Positions 35,779-46,704 of a stretch of 64,000 nucleotides of DNA are shown here, piece by piece. Origin of the DNA: Pseudocercospora fijiensis CIRAD86 (Eukaryota; Ascomycota; Dothideomycetes; Mycosphaerellales; Mycosphaerellaceae); NCBI RefSeq assembly GCF_000340215.1, contig NW_006921532.1, forward strand, positions 11,757,501 through 11,821,500, in the 5' to 3' direction. The number at the start of each line of letters is the position of its first letter. The first letter of the stretch is position 1. The notes below the pieces were generated by a model that saw only the letters and a program-made list of their open reading frames with translations, did no database searches and was not told the origin of the DNA. The translations under genes were made by a program, and so were the position numbers.

Positions 35779-35942
35779 GTAAGTTCCGTCCTACGCTATA
35801 TACCTAGACTAATATACTAACTATTCTACCGGCTAGCAAACCTGCTATACTAAAGTTAGACTTTACCGGCTAGCGAAATAGTTAGCGGTTTAGTCCTCGT
35901 AGTTATATATCCCTTCTAGTTAACGCTAATATTATTATATAG
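35779..35942 (+). other. Putative intron 1 of SNF2-2 with HP-C element
   Basis: Donor GTAAGTTCCG, branch ACGCTAAT, acceptor TTATATAG, 164 bp. The double palindrome at about 35,818-35,886 has ATTCTACCGGCTAGCAAAC and CTTTACCGGCTAGCGAAATA. Confidence 0.72.
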
Positions 35943-37287
35943 AACCTGTTTAGTTTGTACGATAGTAACGACGACCTACCTAAGGAGGACTAGCTACCGG
36001 GCAACTCGAATAATTTAGTCCCGACGAAGACTATTCTCGAGTATATCTTCGCTATATCCGATAATACTTTTACTATCGACGATCTTACGGTAGAGGATAT
36101 ACCTAACGATATCCGCTTCCTATATTCGAAGCCGAGACTACGCCTCGCCGTCTATTTCTTACGCATAGCCTACCTAGTATAAACAGTCGCCGAGATATAC
36201 GAAGACTACGCGTACGTACTCGAAGTGCCTCCGGAGATTCCCCCCGAACACCGAAAGGTAGCTAAGAGTATTTAAGGCTAGGAGATTAACGGAAATGTCC
36301 TCTTTCGCCTTATATTACTAGTCTAATACTAGTATACTAAGGTTCGTAAGAATAAGGAAGTAGGGGGTATAGCGTACGCATTTAAGAAGGATTTCTACGG
36401 TAGGGCTAACGCGGAGCCTATTATATACGGAGTCCCCGGTACTACGATATTTAATACCGTAGAGTAGGCCCGAGACTAAAAACTAGCCGATAACGAAGCT
36501 CGCTAGGCTCTAGCCGACGTCGAAAGCGAATTCTTTGCTAATATAAAACGCACTATTCTCTGTTCGGCCTAAGAGTATAATAATACTATCTAATACCTCT
36601 CGGGTATACGCTATAACCTATTTGCGGGCAAGACTACTAACCTTAATACCCGCGATCTAGATACGTAGGATTAGACTATACGCGACGAATATATTAAATG
36701 CCTCGCCGAGCGCCGTAATCTAATCTTCTTTAACGACTATACTGCTATCGATCCGGCTAATAAGCAGTTTCTCTATAAAGGTTACCGCTAATATACGGAG
36801 AAGGTCTACCGTACCGTAGGTATCCCTCTATCCTAAGATATAAACGATAATCTACTATCGGCTATATAGGACCGTATTAACCGAGAGGCCGAGCACTATA
36901 CCGCCGACTCCCTAGACTACCGCGAACTTCTATAGTCCCCTACGGATACGAATGCTATATTTAGTAATATATTACGTTATATAAATAGCGTATTAGCCGT
37001 CCCTTCTACATTTATAGACGCGTACGCCGCGACGGGTATTATAGTTACCGCGCTCCTAGACGGCGAGATTAACTCTATTAGTAAGTATAGATTCCGTATT
37101 ACATTTCGCGATCTCGCCTTAAAGCTATAGTAGCCTTAGGCAATCGCGTAGATTCTCTAAATATAGAAGTCGCCTATATAAGGCGCTATCCTCGCCGATA
37201 ACGTAGGCACTAGTAAGACTATTACGGTCCTCTACGCCGTCGTCTATTAGTCCGAATATATTAAAGAATAGCGTCGCAACTACCGAG

Positions 37288-37424
37288 GTACGTTTTCTCT
37301 TTCTACGTATAGACCGTTTTACTAGCCGGTAATCTAGTCGTCGCTTATATGCCTTTTTCTTTTTATTCGGACGGTAAAATAGTCTACCTACTACTTATTT
37401 CTCCTCTGCTAACGTTTATTATAG
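37288..37424 (+). other. Putative intron 2 of SNF2-2 with HP-C element
   Basis: Donor GTACGTTTTC, branch TGCTAAC, acceptor ATTATAG, 137 bp. Arms TAGACCGTTTTACTAGCCGG and CGGACGGTAAAATAGTCTA lie at about 37,302-37,386. It sits at the same codon position as intron 1 of SNF2-1. Confidence 0.75.
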
Positions 37425-39081
37425 CCGCACTCTACTGCGCGTATATTAAGAGTAATATCGCGCCTCGCCTTGTTACCGATATACAAATTCCTATACCTAT
37501 AGTTAACGCTACCGACTAGGCCTCGATAGACGTCGATACTCGCCTACCTACGCCGGATAAGTAGGAGCTTATCGATGCCTACGTCTAGGCCTATCTAGGA
37601 TTGCCTATAGAGTCTAAGCCGGGCTAGTATATTAGCATCGATATCTAAATAGTAAAGGCCGGTAGCAAGTAGCGTACTCTACTAAAGTATACCGACGCCG
37701 ACGTATATAACCTCGTATTCTTAGTAGTCTAGGCCTTCTTTAACGAGTACAATCCGGCCCTACCGGATTATATACCTATATACGAGATTAGCCCTAATAC
37801 GGCCGTTAATACCTAGCGTAATAATTGCGCCCGATACTTTAGGCCTAGAGAGGGCTACGCGCGCTATATTAACGTCGCTATATATATTAACGTTAAGCCC
37901 GATCCTAAGAATCCTACCTACTACGTTAAAGGTGCTACCGCTAAGCTAGAAGGTTTTATTACTTTCGTTAATAGGTTGCTAGTCGAAAGCCTATAGACTA
38001 CTCGTACTATCCTTATTACTACTAAGGATTCGTAGGTCTAGAAGACTATATAACTAGGCGTTATATACAAGACGCAATACGGCTAGAAACTTAAGTAACT
38101 CCGCGATATCGAGGAACCCGAAGAGTCTCTCGACGACTTTACTATACTCGATAATACCGCCGAGCGTATATACGACGCCGCTAAGGAATAGGAGAAGGAC
38201 GAGGCGTTCCTACTAGAGTATATATCTAATAATATATCTCTTCTATAGGGTACGCGCGCCGCCCGGCTATCTATTGTTATCGGCGATAAAGGCTATTACT
38301 TTAAGAATAAGTTTTCTCTATAAAGTAACTCTATATAGATACTACTCGATAACGAGTATACGGTCTTAGTATTCGCGATAGCTACGCTATTCCGCAACAA
38401 TGTAGCCGACTTTACTAGCCTTATATACTATCTCTTTCGGCGTATTTGTAAGAAGTAGCTAGATACTCGTCGCGAAGAACTTATTAGTAGCCTCGGTAGC
38501 TCGGACGTCTACGAGCGGCTATACGAGGAGTTCCGTAAGAAGTACGGTATAGACTAGACTCGCGTGCCTACTAACTAAGTATCCTAACCTACCCCGAATA
38601 GTAATAGTAAGAAGTAGTATAGTATTAGCGAGTAGGAACGCTACCTCTAGGCAATCGATCCCGTTGCCTAGCGGACTCTCTTACGCCCGAGCGATAAGAA
38701 GGATATAGATAGGCGCTACTCCGCCCTCGTTCCCCTACTAATAAGTATCTATATACTTCGCCGCGTTAAAGGTACCTAACTGCTTATCTAGGGCGAGACT
38801 ATAACACTCGGCTCCGAAATCCTACTATAGTAGATTATCTATATAGAGACCTCGCCTACTTTAACGTTAGAGGCTATATATCGCGCTATAGTCGCTAGAT
38901 TCGCTATAATCGTAGGTAACGACCGCCTTAACCGCGTCTATAATAACCCGACTACTCCTAGCTAGAAGCGCTCCTACCCTACTATATTTCGCCGATTATT
39001 AGTACTTAGCGCCTTCTTAGGTATATTTAGCTAGCTCCTCGAGTATAATATCGACTCTTCTACGCTATATATTAACTTACT

Positions 39082-39209
39082 ATAAGTCTACCGTCTCTAA
39101 CCGTTTCGCCGGCCGGTAAAACTATTATACGATATCGACGGTTTTACTAGCCGGCGAAATAGTCGGCGATTACTCTACTTTAACTATACTCTTACTAACT
39201 ACCGTTTAG
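39082..39209 (+). other. Putative intron 3 of SNF2-2 with HP-C element
   Basis: Donor CT|ATAAGTCT (former GTAAGTCT), branch ACTAAC, acceptor GTTTAG, 128 bp. The double palindrome at about 39,098-39,166 has CGTTTCGCCGGCCGGTAAAA and TTTTACTAGCCGGCGAAATA. Confidence 0.75.
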
Positions 39210-40321
39210 GTCTTAGAACTCTATATCTACCTAGGACTTCTTCTAGACCTATACTAAGGGAAATATTAATAACCCTAGTATTAGGGCGCGCCTAGATCGC
39301 CTTAAGTACCTAATTTAAGAGTTACCTAAGCTATACGCTTCGCTATAGCTCCTCTACCGATACGTTATTCTCGCCGACGAGAAGATAATCTTTTAGGTTA
39401 ACGAGCCGCTAAATTATAAGGCTATCGAGCTCCTTCTCGACCTATATATAATCGATTATATCTCTATTTACGCCGGGATAACCTAAGCCGAGCGTAGCTC
39501 TACCGAGGATAACTATAACTATAATTCTAAGGTTAAGGTTATTATCCTCTCGTCTCGTACTAGATCTAAGGCGGCTAATCTATAGTATAGCGGATACGTC
39601 TAACTCGTCTTAGACATCGTCGGCTTTACCTAGAAGGCTTAGTAGATAGGTCGCTCCTCTCGCGTTAGGTAGACTTATCTAGTTATCGTATACGACCTTA
39701 GCTTAGACGATATAATCGACTATATACTATAGTACGATTACTATACTCGATTCTTTAACTAGCTTATAGTAACCGTTACCCCCGACCTAGACGTAGTTTA
39801 AGAGGAAGTATATCGTCTATTAACTACTATAATTGTAGCCGACCCTACTATCTAGTAAGACGAAGATGCGTTTACTATAGAGGCGGCTTATCGCGTAAAG
39901 TAGGGTATAGCGGATATCTATATACGAACTATATACGGTATTCGATCTAGTCGCCGCGATCCTATATAGAAGGAGCATCGTACGCCGGTAATAAAATACG
40001 TCCTCTCTATCGAGGCAATTTAGCGCCTATCTTATAGCAGACTTAAGGCTAAGTAGACGGCTTATATCCTCGATACTATAATAGCTGTCCCGACTCCCGC
40101 TCCCGACTATTCTACGCGAGATCTAGATAATCGCGACGACCCCGATATTAAAGCTAAGCCCGAGATTGTGCCTCTTAACTTTCGCGCCTAGTTATATATA
40201 TACTATATAGATTAGGTCGAGTTTATCTCCCTCGAGATAATATATCGATACCTTTACGATATATCTCGCTAGGCTATCGACACTAGCGACTATAATCTAG
40301 ATATTATCCTATATTAGTATA

Positions 40322-40412
40322 GTAAGTATCGTCGTCGTATCGCCGACTACTTTACTACCTAGTAAAATAGTTAGCGTTTCGGTATTTATATAATTGCTAA
40401 TTCCTCTTATAG
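40322..40412 (+). other. Putative intron 4 of SNF2-2 with a single HP-C palindrome
   Basis: Donor GTAAGTATCG, branch TGCTAAT, acceptor CTTATAG, 91 bp. It has only one palindrome (ACTTTACTACCTAGTAAAAT, near 40,352-40,374) instead of two, and is correspondingly shorter than the other introns. Confidence 0.65.
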
Positions 40413-41752
40413 TATACCTCGAAGACGTTATAGCGCGAAACTACTAGCGCTACTCTACGCTATTTAGGTAGGTAGTAGCTAAGCTTAAGATCTTATTAAA
40501 CGGCTAGACTAAATTCGAATATCTTATATTCCTAGCCCCTATCGAGCCTAAGATAGCCGATCCTAACGATCCTAATTCTATCCCGGTTATTAGCCCTAAT
40601 AATTAGTTCGGCGACCTTATATACGACTTCGAGTAAGACGATACTATCCTACTTAGAGAAATCTAATAACCGGTAATAATAATCGACGATAGCGAATCTA
40701 ACTATAGCTTCGACGACGGCTAATCCGATTACGCTAACGACCCGACTAGTCCGGCTAATACGGATATTAATCGACCTAATAGTAAGGCTAATACTCCCTA
40801 TCTATCGGACGGTAAGGTACCCGCTTAGCCCCTACCTAAGGCTCGATCTAAGGGTAAGGGGAGACTCTATATTAAAAGCCTAAAGTTTCCGCTATCTACT
40901 ACTATCGTTACTAAGGATAGCGACGATAGTAACGATAATAGTAATAACGACGACGCTATTATACGCTATATCGATAGAGCTCGATAGAAGTAAGCTTAAT
41001 AGAAGCGACTATTATCCGCTCCTACTAGTACCGAGGACGTCGATAACGACGACGAGTTAGCTATAGACCGGCGCTCGAGTTCTAAACTATCTTCCGCCCC
41101 CGACTATCCGTAAGATCTAGACTTGCCTCTAGGTAGTATTACTAGCCCTTAGACGGACATCTAGTCTCTAACTCGGCCTCGTAAGCGTAAGTTTAGCCTT
41201 AGCCGTAATTTATCGGGCGAGCGTTATAGCGCGAAGCGTGCCCGATATATGCTAAAGCGCCTACAATCGTACGCCTAGCTATCGGCTTCCTCTACTACCG
41301 CTAGCCGGCTATTAATAGAGGATAAGCGCGCTGCCCTATACCTAAAGATTAACGACGCCCTCGGTATACTCCGCTCGTATAAACTTAGTAACGCCGGTAT
41401 AGCTATTAGTTTTGTATTCGAAGCTAAGACTAGGAAGTCGACTAAAATTGTATAGCTAAATACCTATCTCCTCGGCGGTCTAGTTACTAGGCTATAGGAT
41501 CGATAGGCTCCGCTTCGTAAGATACTAGATATAGAGGGCAAGATCGACGCTATATTAGTATTAATCTAGGCGCACTTAGATACGGTCTCCGCGACTATAG
41601 GCGAGGCTAATAGGCAATAGTATTATAGTTAACGATTAGTATAGATACTCTTAAGCGGCATCGAGGATAGATATAGATTAACGAGGTTAGTCGATAGAGG
41701 GGATAGACGTACTACTATATACCTATTTCGAGCATTAGAAGGATACGTATAA

Positions 41753-41974
41753 AATGCGTACTAATTAATCTAGTGCTAATTATTATCCTATATATCAAAT
41801 CGCCTAGTAGGAGATAGTGCTTTAGGGTTCCTAGTCGGCGAAATAGTCTATAGGTAATATAATAACGTTAAGTAGGTCTTCGCCGTCGATATATCCTTAT
41901 ATAATTAAACGTTAGATATAGTAGGTAGCATTAAATACGCACTGCTAAGGATATATATCGTAGGACGTTAATAA
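41753..41974. other. Spacer before the 95-bp array
   Basis: A short gene-free stretch after SNF2-2. It contains a diverged repeat start (TAGGGTTCCTAGTCGGCGAA near 41,823) that recurs near 42,330 as TAGGGTTTCCCGGTCGGCGC. Confidence 0.45.
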
Positions 41975-42560
41975 CTATTTTCCCGGCTAGCAAAATAGTC
42001 TGCTCGTAGCTTAATAATTTCTATAAACAGTACTAAAAGCGCCCTACTTACGATATAAAAGCCTCGATAGTTAATTTCCTAGCTAGTAGGATAGTCTACT
42101 CGTAGCTAGATAATTTGCATAAATAGCACTAACTACGCCCTGCCGCCGATCCGAGCCTTAATAGCTAACTTCCTAGCTAGCGAAATAGTCTACTCGTAGC
42201 TTAATAATTTCTACGGATAGCACCGAAACGCCCTACTTACGATATAAGAGCATCGATAATTAACTTCCCGGCTAGTAGAATAGTCTACTCGTAGCTTAAT
42301 AGATTCTATAAGCAGTACTATAAGTGCCCTAGGGTTTCCCGGTCGGCGCGATAATATACGGGTAGCGTAAGGATACTAGCCGGGGCTTAGTCGTCGGTAC
42401 GTCCTTAGGGATAAAATAATAGTTGTCTTAACTAGCGTTAAAGATGCCCTACTAGCGATATACATCGTAATAACGTTAAATACCATTTTCCCGACTAGCA
42501 AAATAGTCTGCTTATAGCTTAATAGTTTCTAAACAACCCTAATAGCGCCCTATTTGCGCT
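41975..42560. repeat. Tandem array with ~95-bp units carrying the HP-C core
   Basis: The motif TCCCGGCTAG/TCCTAGCTAG starts at 41,981, 42,077, 42,171 and 42,266 (spacing 96, 94, 95) and again at 42,489. Each is followed by ...AAAATAGTCTRCTCGTAGCTTAATAATTTCTA and a GCCCTACTTACGATATAA segment. The unit starts with the palindrome core found in the introns of SNF2-1 and SNF2-2. Confidence 0.8.
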
Positions 42561-42989
42561 AGACTAGCCCTAGTAATTGATTTTATAGCTCTTACTCTAC
42601 CTATTTATGTTTTCGTATATATCTTACTATCGCTATATTGTACGCGATTAATAGCTACGTCTCGTCTCGTATATATAGACTAGCTAGGTTATAGACAATT
42701 TATAAATTTTACTTTATATAGGGTATCGTAATATAAAATTGTATATAGTATATAGCGTTTTAGTAGATACTAACCGACTAAACTATAAAGCTATCCTAAT
42801 ATAGAGTACTAATAGATTATAGCATTAAAGTTAGAGGGTTGTCGACGAGATTCTAGTAATATATCGTAGGCGATAGCGGTTTATATAAAAGCTAGAAAAA
42901 AAAACATAGTTACTAATTAATAGTACTAGATCCGAATATATATAGGCGCGAGAGCGATTACTCGAGATATATATATTAAAACAAAAGGA
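42561..42989. other. AT-rich intergenic stretch before gene F
   Basis: About 430 bp with no frame I trust and no copy of the shared promoter block. An A-run lies near 42,896-42,905. It may hold the gene F promoter, but nothing specific is visible. Confidence 0.45.
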
Positions 42990-44755
42990 GTTAATATCGC
43001 GCTCGATATCTTAGCTATATAGCGACATTCTTTATACTTACTATAACTACGATACTGCTATTACTCTTACCGGAGCTCCTCGATATAGTTTTTTAGTAGG
43101 TAGTAAGCGAAACACTATCTAAGCGACGAGTAATACGTTACGACGCGAACGACTCCTATAATCGACGCCCGCTATTTTCTATATATCGATACTAGCGCCG
43201 ATCGTACTTAGGCGTCTATAGGGCATTGTATACCGCTACTCTATATACGTAGCCGAGGGATCTTATCGTCCTTACGGTATAGTATAAAGATCCGATCTTT
43301 ATACCGGTCGTCTTCGTATCTATAATTATAGACGATACCTACGTAATCGAATAATAGTAATTCGCTCGACTAGACTCTATCCTAGCGGATATATATATAC
43401 GGGTAGATAGAGAAAATAAAAGAGATAATAGTAGTAGTAACGTATACTATATAGAGTCTAATACTATCCGAGTCCTATTGCCGCTAGCTAGCTATACGGT
43501 ATATATAAGGCGCCTAGCCGCGCTATAGGTAGTAAAGGGGCCGTTCGATAATAGCTAGGAAGAGCTAGCGATATAGGGTTATATTCTAGACTACGTTATA
43601 TTGCCGACGTATAACGTATAGGTTAGATACCGTACTAAAGTTAAGACCGAATAGTAACGGATAATCGATAAGATATTATACGAACTACGTTATTACGTTA
43701 ACCGTTTTCGCCTATTCGGGGCGCTCCGCGACTTAGATAATTCGGTACTAAGGCCGATCCGCGTAGGTAGTATGTTAGTAGATAACCCGGTTAAGTAGTT
43801 AGTACGAAGCCTCGCCCTCCTTCGTAATTAGGCTAAAACTATCGACTCTCTATAGCTAAAGGACGGCGGAGTAGCGTTAAATATACTTAGCTAGGACGAT
43901 AGTAACTAGCCGTACTAGACGTTCGGCTTCGATTAGGAGCCCGCGAGGCAGCATTTAGCGTTAGCTAAGGTCGCTATAGTATTCGGTAGGTTACTAGAGT
44001 ACTAGGATAAAAATAACCTAGTAGACTAATACCGACTATAGTAAGGGCAGATTACGTTTATAGCGTTATTTAACGCTATAGCTCTAGCAATACGCCCGCC
44101 TTACCTATCCGTAACCTACTAGCCGACAGCCTAGACTAGACGGGCTAAGTGCCGTACTTCGGTCTACCTATATTATATAAGACGGTAGTTCTCTAAACTA
44201 TTTAAGGACGTTATCTAGTAACCGTAGTAGGGGTTAGATATATCGACGTAGAAGGGTATATTACGAGTATTCCTTATTATATATCGCTAGAGAAGCTAGT
44301 ATACGAGTCGATATATAGTCGAGGAGCTACTCGATGCCCTAATAGTACTAGACGCCGATACCGAACCTTCCTACGACTAGAATATAATCGCTAGTATAGT
44401 AGCGGATATAGAAGCGTATACTCTCTCCGATACGGAGTTTAGTAGATATAATCTAGCGGATAAGATACTAGTACGGCTCTCGGTATATATATTACCTATT
44501 ATTCTAGTATCGACTAAAGGACGAGATAATAAGGGAAGGTAGGCGGTATTGCGGTACCTATTATTAGGTTCTAATTATACGCGCTTTAACCTACGTACTA
44601 GCGACTTTAATATACGAAGCGAAGCGGTCTAGTATAGGTTACGGTGCTTATAGTATAATAGAGTATATATATATATATATATATTAGTAGTCGGACGTAT
44701 AAAGGTTAGTTACTATAGATACGTAATAATGTTTATATAATCCTATATAAAGTGA
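42990..44755 (+). pseudogene. Gene F, unknown protein
   Basis: A plus-strand frame of ~585 codons with only TAA/TAG stops. Pieces: SDEQYVTTRTTPIIDARYFL, SADRTQASIGHCIPLLY, FIPVVFVSIIIDDTYVIEQQ, FGALRDLDNSVLRPIRVGSM, LNILSQDDSNQPYQTFGFDQ, FIALFNAIALAIRPPYLSV and LDADTEPSYD. No intron or HP-C insertion is apparent, unlike genes B, SNF2-1 and SNF2-2, and it lacks the shared promoter block. A retained TGA at 44,753-44,755 is a plausible true stop; the frame crosses a (TA)n run near 44,666. I do not recognise the family. Confidence 0.45.
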
Positions 44756-44775
44756 TTTGTATACCGTTGCAGCCT

Positions 44776-45540
44776 AGATATTTTACTATTAGTTAAAGAG
44801 GTTAGTATACGATATAATAGCTTATAGATTTTGTTATCTAGTAAAGAGGTCGGTATATAAGATAGCTGCCTATAGATTTTGCCGTCTAGCAAACCGGTCG
44901 GTATATAAGATAGCAGCGCGTAGATTTTGCTATCTAGTAAAGAGGTCGGTATATAAGATAGTAGCGTATAGATTTTGCCGTCTAGTAAAGAGGTCGGTAT
45001 ATAAGATAGCTACCTATAGATTTTACTATCTAGTAAACGGGTCGGTATATAAAATAGTAGCGTATAGGTTTTCCTATCTAGTAAAGAGGTCGGTATATAA
45101 AATAGTAGCGTATAGGTTTTGCTATCCGATAAAGAGGTTATTATATAAGATAATAGCGTATAAATTTTGCCGTCTAGTAAACGGGTTAGTATATAAAATA
45201 GTAGTACATTTAATTTGCTGTCTAGTAAACGGGTTAGTATATAATATAATACTACTTTTAATTCGCTATCTAGTAAATAGGTCGATATATAAGATAGTAG
45301 CGTATAGATTTTGCTATCTAGTAAATAGGTCGATATACGATACGCTATCTCGGATATTTTACCGTCTAGTAGATAGGCTAGTATATAAGATAATAACCTA
45401 TAGATTTGCTATATAGTAAAATAGTCGTTATATAAAATAATAGCCTATAGGTTTCGCTATATAGCGAATAGGTTAGTATATACGATAGTCGCCTAAGGGT
45501 TTAACCGTCTAGTAAATAGGTAAGTATATATAATAGGGAC
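44776..45540. repeat. 48-bp tandem satellite with HP-C-like core
   Basis: About 16 units of 48 bp. The consensus is GATTTTGCTATCTAGTAAAG, then AGGTCGGTATATAAGATAGT, then AGCGTATA. The best units read TTTTGCCGTCTAGCAAA, close to the intron palindrome TTTTGCCGGCTAGCAAAA. Units differ mainly by transitions. Confidence 0.88.
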
Positions 45541-45956
45541 CTATAAAGCGAGTTAGGATTATCGAAAGTAGAGAAGTATTAGAGAGAACTATAAGGGTAA
45601 GAGTAATAAGGGAGTAAAATATAGCAAACTATTATAAAGTAAACTATACGGAAGTAAGATATTATAGAGTAAACTATAAGATTTAAGTTAGAGATACGGT
45701 TTATATTCGAGTTCGAGTTTAAGGCGAAATTAGAGATAAAGTTTGAGTTTAGATTCGGAGTTAGATTAAAGTTTAAGACAACGTTTAGGTTTAAGTTTAG
45801 GTTTAAGTTTAAGTTTGAGTTTGAGTTTAAGTTTGAGTTTGAGTTTGAGTTTGAGTTTGAGTTTGAGTTTGAGTTTGAGTTTAGGTTTGAGTTTAGGTTT
45901 GAGTTTAGGTTTGAGTTTAGGTTAGAGTTTAGGTTAGAGTTTAGGTTAGAGTTTAG
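45541..45956. repeat. Degenerate hexamer array (GTTTGA/GTTTAG type)
   Basis: From about 45,700, and most regular at 45,770-45,955, six-base units GTTTGA, GTTTAG and GGTTAG alternate; the right end reads AGTTTAGGTTAGAGTTTAGG. Read on the minus strand it forms an open frame of Leu-Asn-Ser repeats, which is a by-product of the repeat rather than a gene. The units are TTAGGG-like but not canonical. Confidence 0.8.
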
Positions 45957-46704
45957 ACTATAGGGCACTTTAGGATTAGGGTTAGGCGTATAGCGGGCGT
46001 ATAGTAGGGCGCCGGCGTCGGGCTAATTAGCTATAACTAGCGATATAGTAAGGGCCGCGGGCTAATTAGCTATAACTAGCGATAGGAACGCTCGCTCTTA
46101 CGCGCGATATCGATAAGCTTTATTTACTATTTATCGCTTTCTTTATAAAACTATTCTCTATTTATTCGATATTATAATATCGAAGATATAAAAGAATATA
46201 TTCTCGCGCCTACTCGTAGGCTACCTATATATATTATAAACTAAATAAGAAGGCAGTCGTATTCTTAGTTATATTTTAACTATATCCGTATTAGGCTAAT
46301 TAGCTATAACTAGCGATATAGTAAGAGCCGCGGGCTAATTAGCTATAACTAGCGATAGGAACGCTTACTTTTACGTATAACGTCGATAAGCTCTATTTAC
46401 TATTTATCGCCTCCCTTATAGAACTATTCTCTATTTATTCGATATTATAATATCGAAGGTATAAAAGAATATATTCTCGCGCCTACTTATAGGCTACCTA
46501 TATATATTACGAGCTAAATAAGAAGGCGGTCGCATTCTTAGTCGTATTTCGACTATATCTATATTAGGCTAATTAGCTATAACTAGCGATATAGTAAAGG
46601 CCGTAGGCTAATTAGCTATAACTAGCGATAGGAACGCTCGCCTTTATATACGACGTCGACTAGCTCTATTTACTATTTATCGCCTCCTTTATAGAACTAT
46701 TCTC
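45957..46704. repeat. 273-bp satellite (SatA) with telomere-like leader, first block
   Basis: A ~63-bp leader (CTATAGGGCACTTTAGG, then ATTAGGGTTAGG, then GGGCGCCGGCGTC) precedes units whose GGCTAATTAG motif starts at 46,021, 46,294 and 46,567 (273-bp period). Each unit holds two copies of GGCTAATTAGCTATAACTAG about 39 bp apart; GCTAATTAGC is a perfect palindrome. The third unit breaks off after CTATTCTCT at 46,704. Confidence 0.88.

Larger units (their letters stand above)
35263..41752 (+). pseudogene. SNF2-2: SNF2-family helicase-like protein of region C
   Basis: About 1,990 codons in five exons (introns at 35,779, 37,288, 39,082 and 40,322). The N-terminus has an NLS-like ATPKKRKKTV and a Pro/Lys stretch (AQPKPKPKAPKVPKV). 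Walker A AILADNVGTSKTI is at 37,191-37,220. GDKGYYFKN near 38,282 takes the place of a DEGH box, with Lys for Glu, not explained by RIP. Motif III AIATLFRNNVADF lies near 38,375. IGRSSRVRQTY at 39,645-39,677 would restore to IGRSSRVGQTY. The C-terminal tail is acidic, then basic (RPRKRKFSLSR), and stops at a TAA near 41,750. Start predicted at ATA 35,263 (former ATG, MNLNEKFVP). It is collinear with SNF2-1 but longer, and looks the most complete of the pair. Confidence 0.78.

Noticed and set aside
44660..44690. (TA)n run as a promoter TATA box
   Set aside because: It lies inside the reading frame of gene F and looks like a simple microsatellite enlarged by RIP.
25856..44755. Region C as an endogenous large DNA virus
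   Set aside because: Several SNF2-like helicases and a repeated promoter are suggestive, but I found no capsid, DNA polymerase, packaging ATPase or other viral hallmark.
45579..45968. Open minus-strand frame of 129 codons rich in Leu-Asn-Ser repeats
   Set aside because: It is the translation of a degenerate hexamer array; period six forces a two-residue repeat. No other coding sign.
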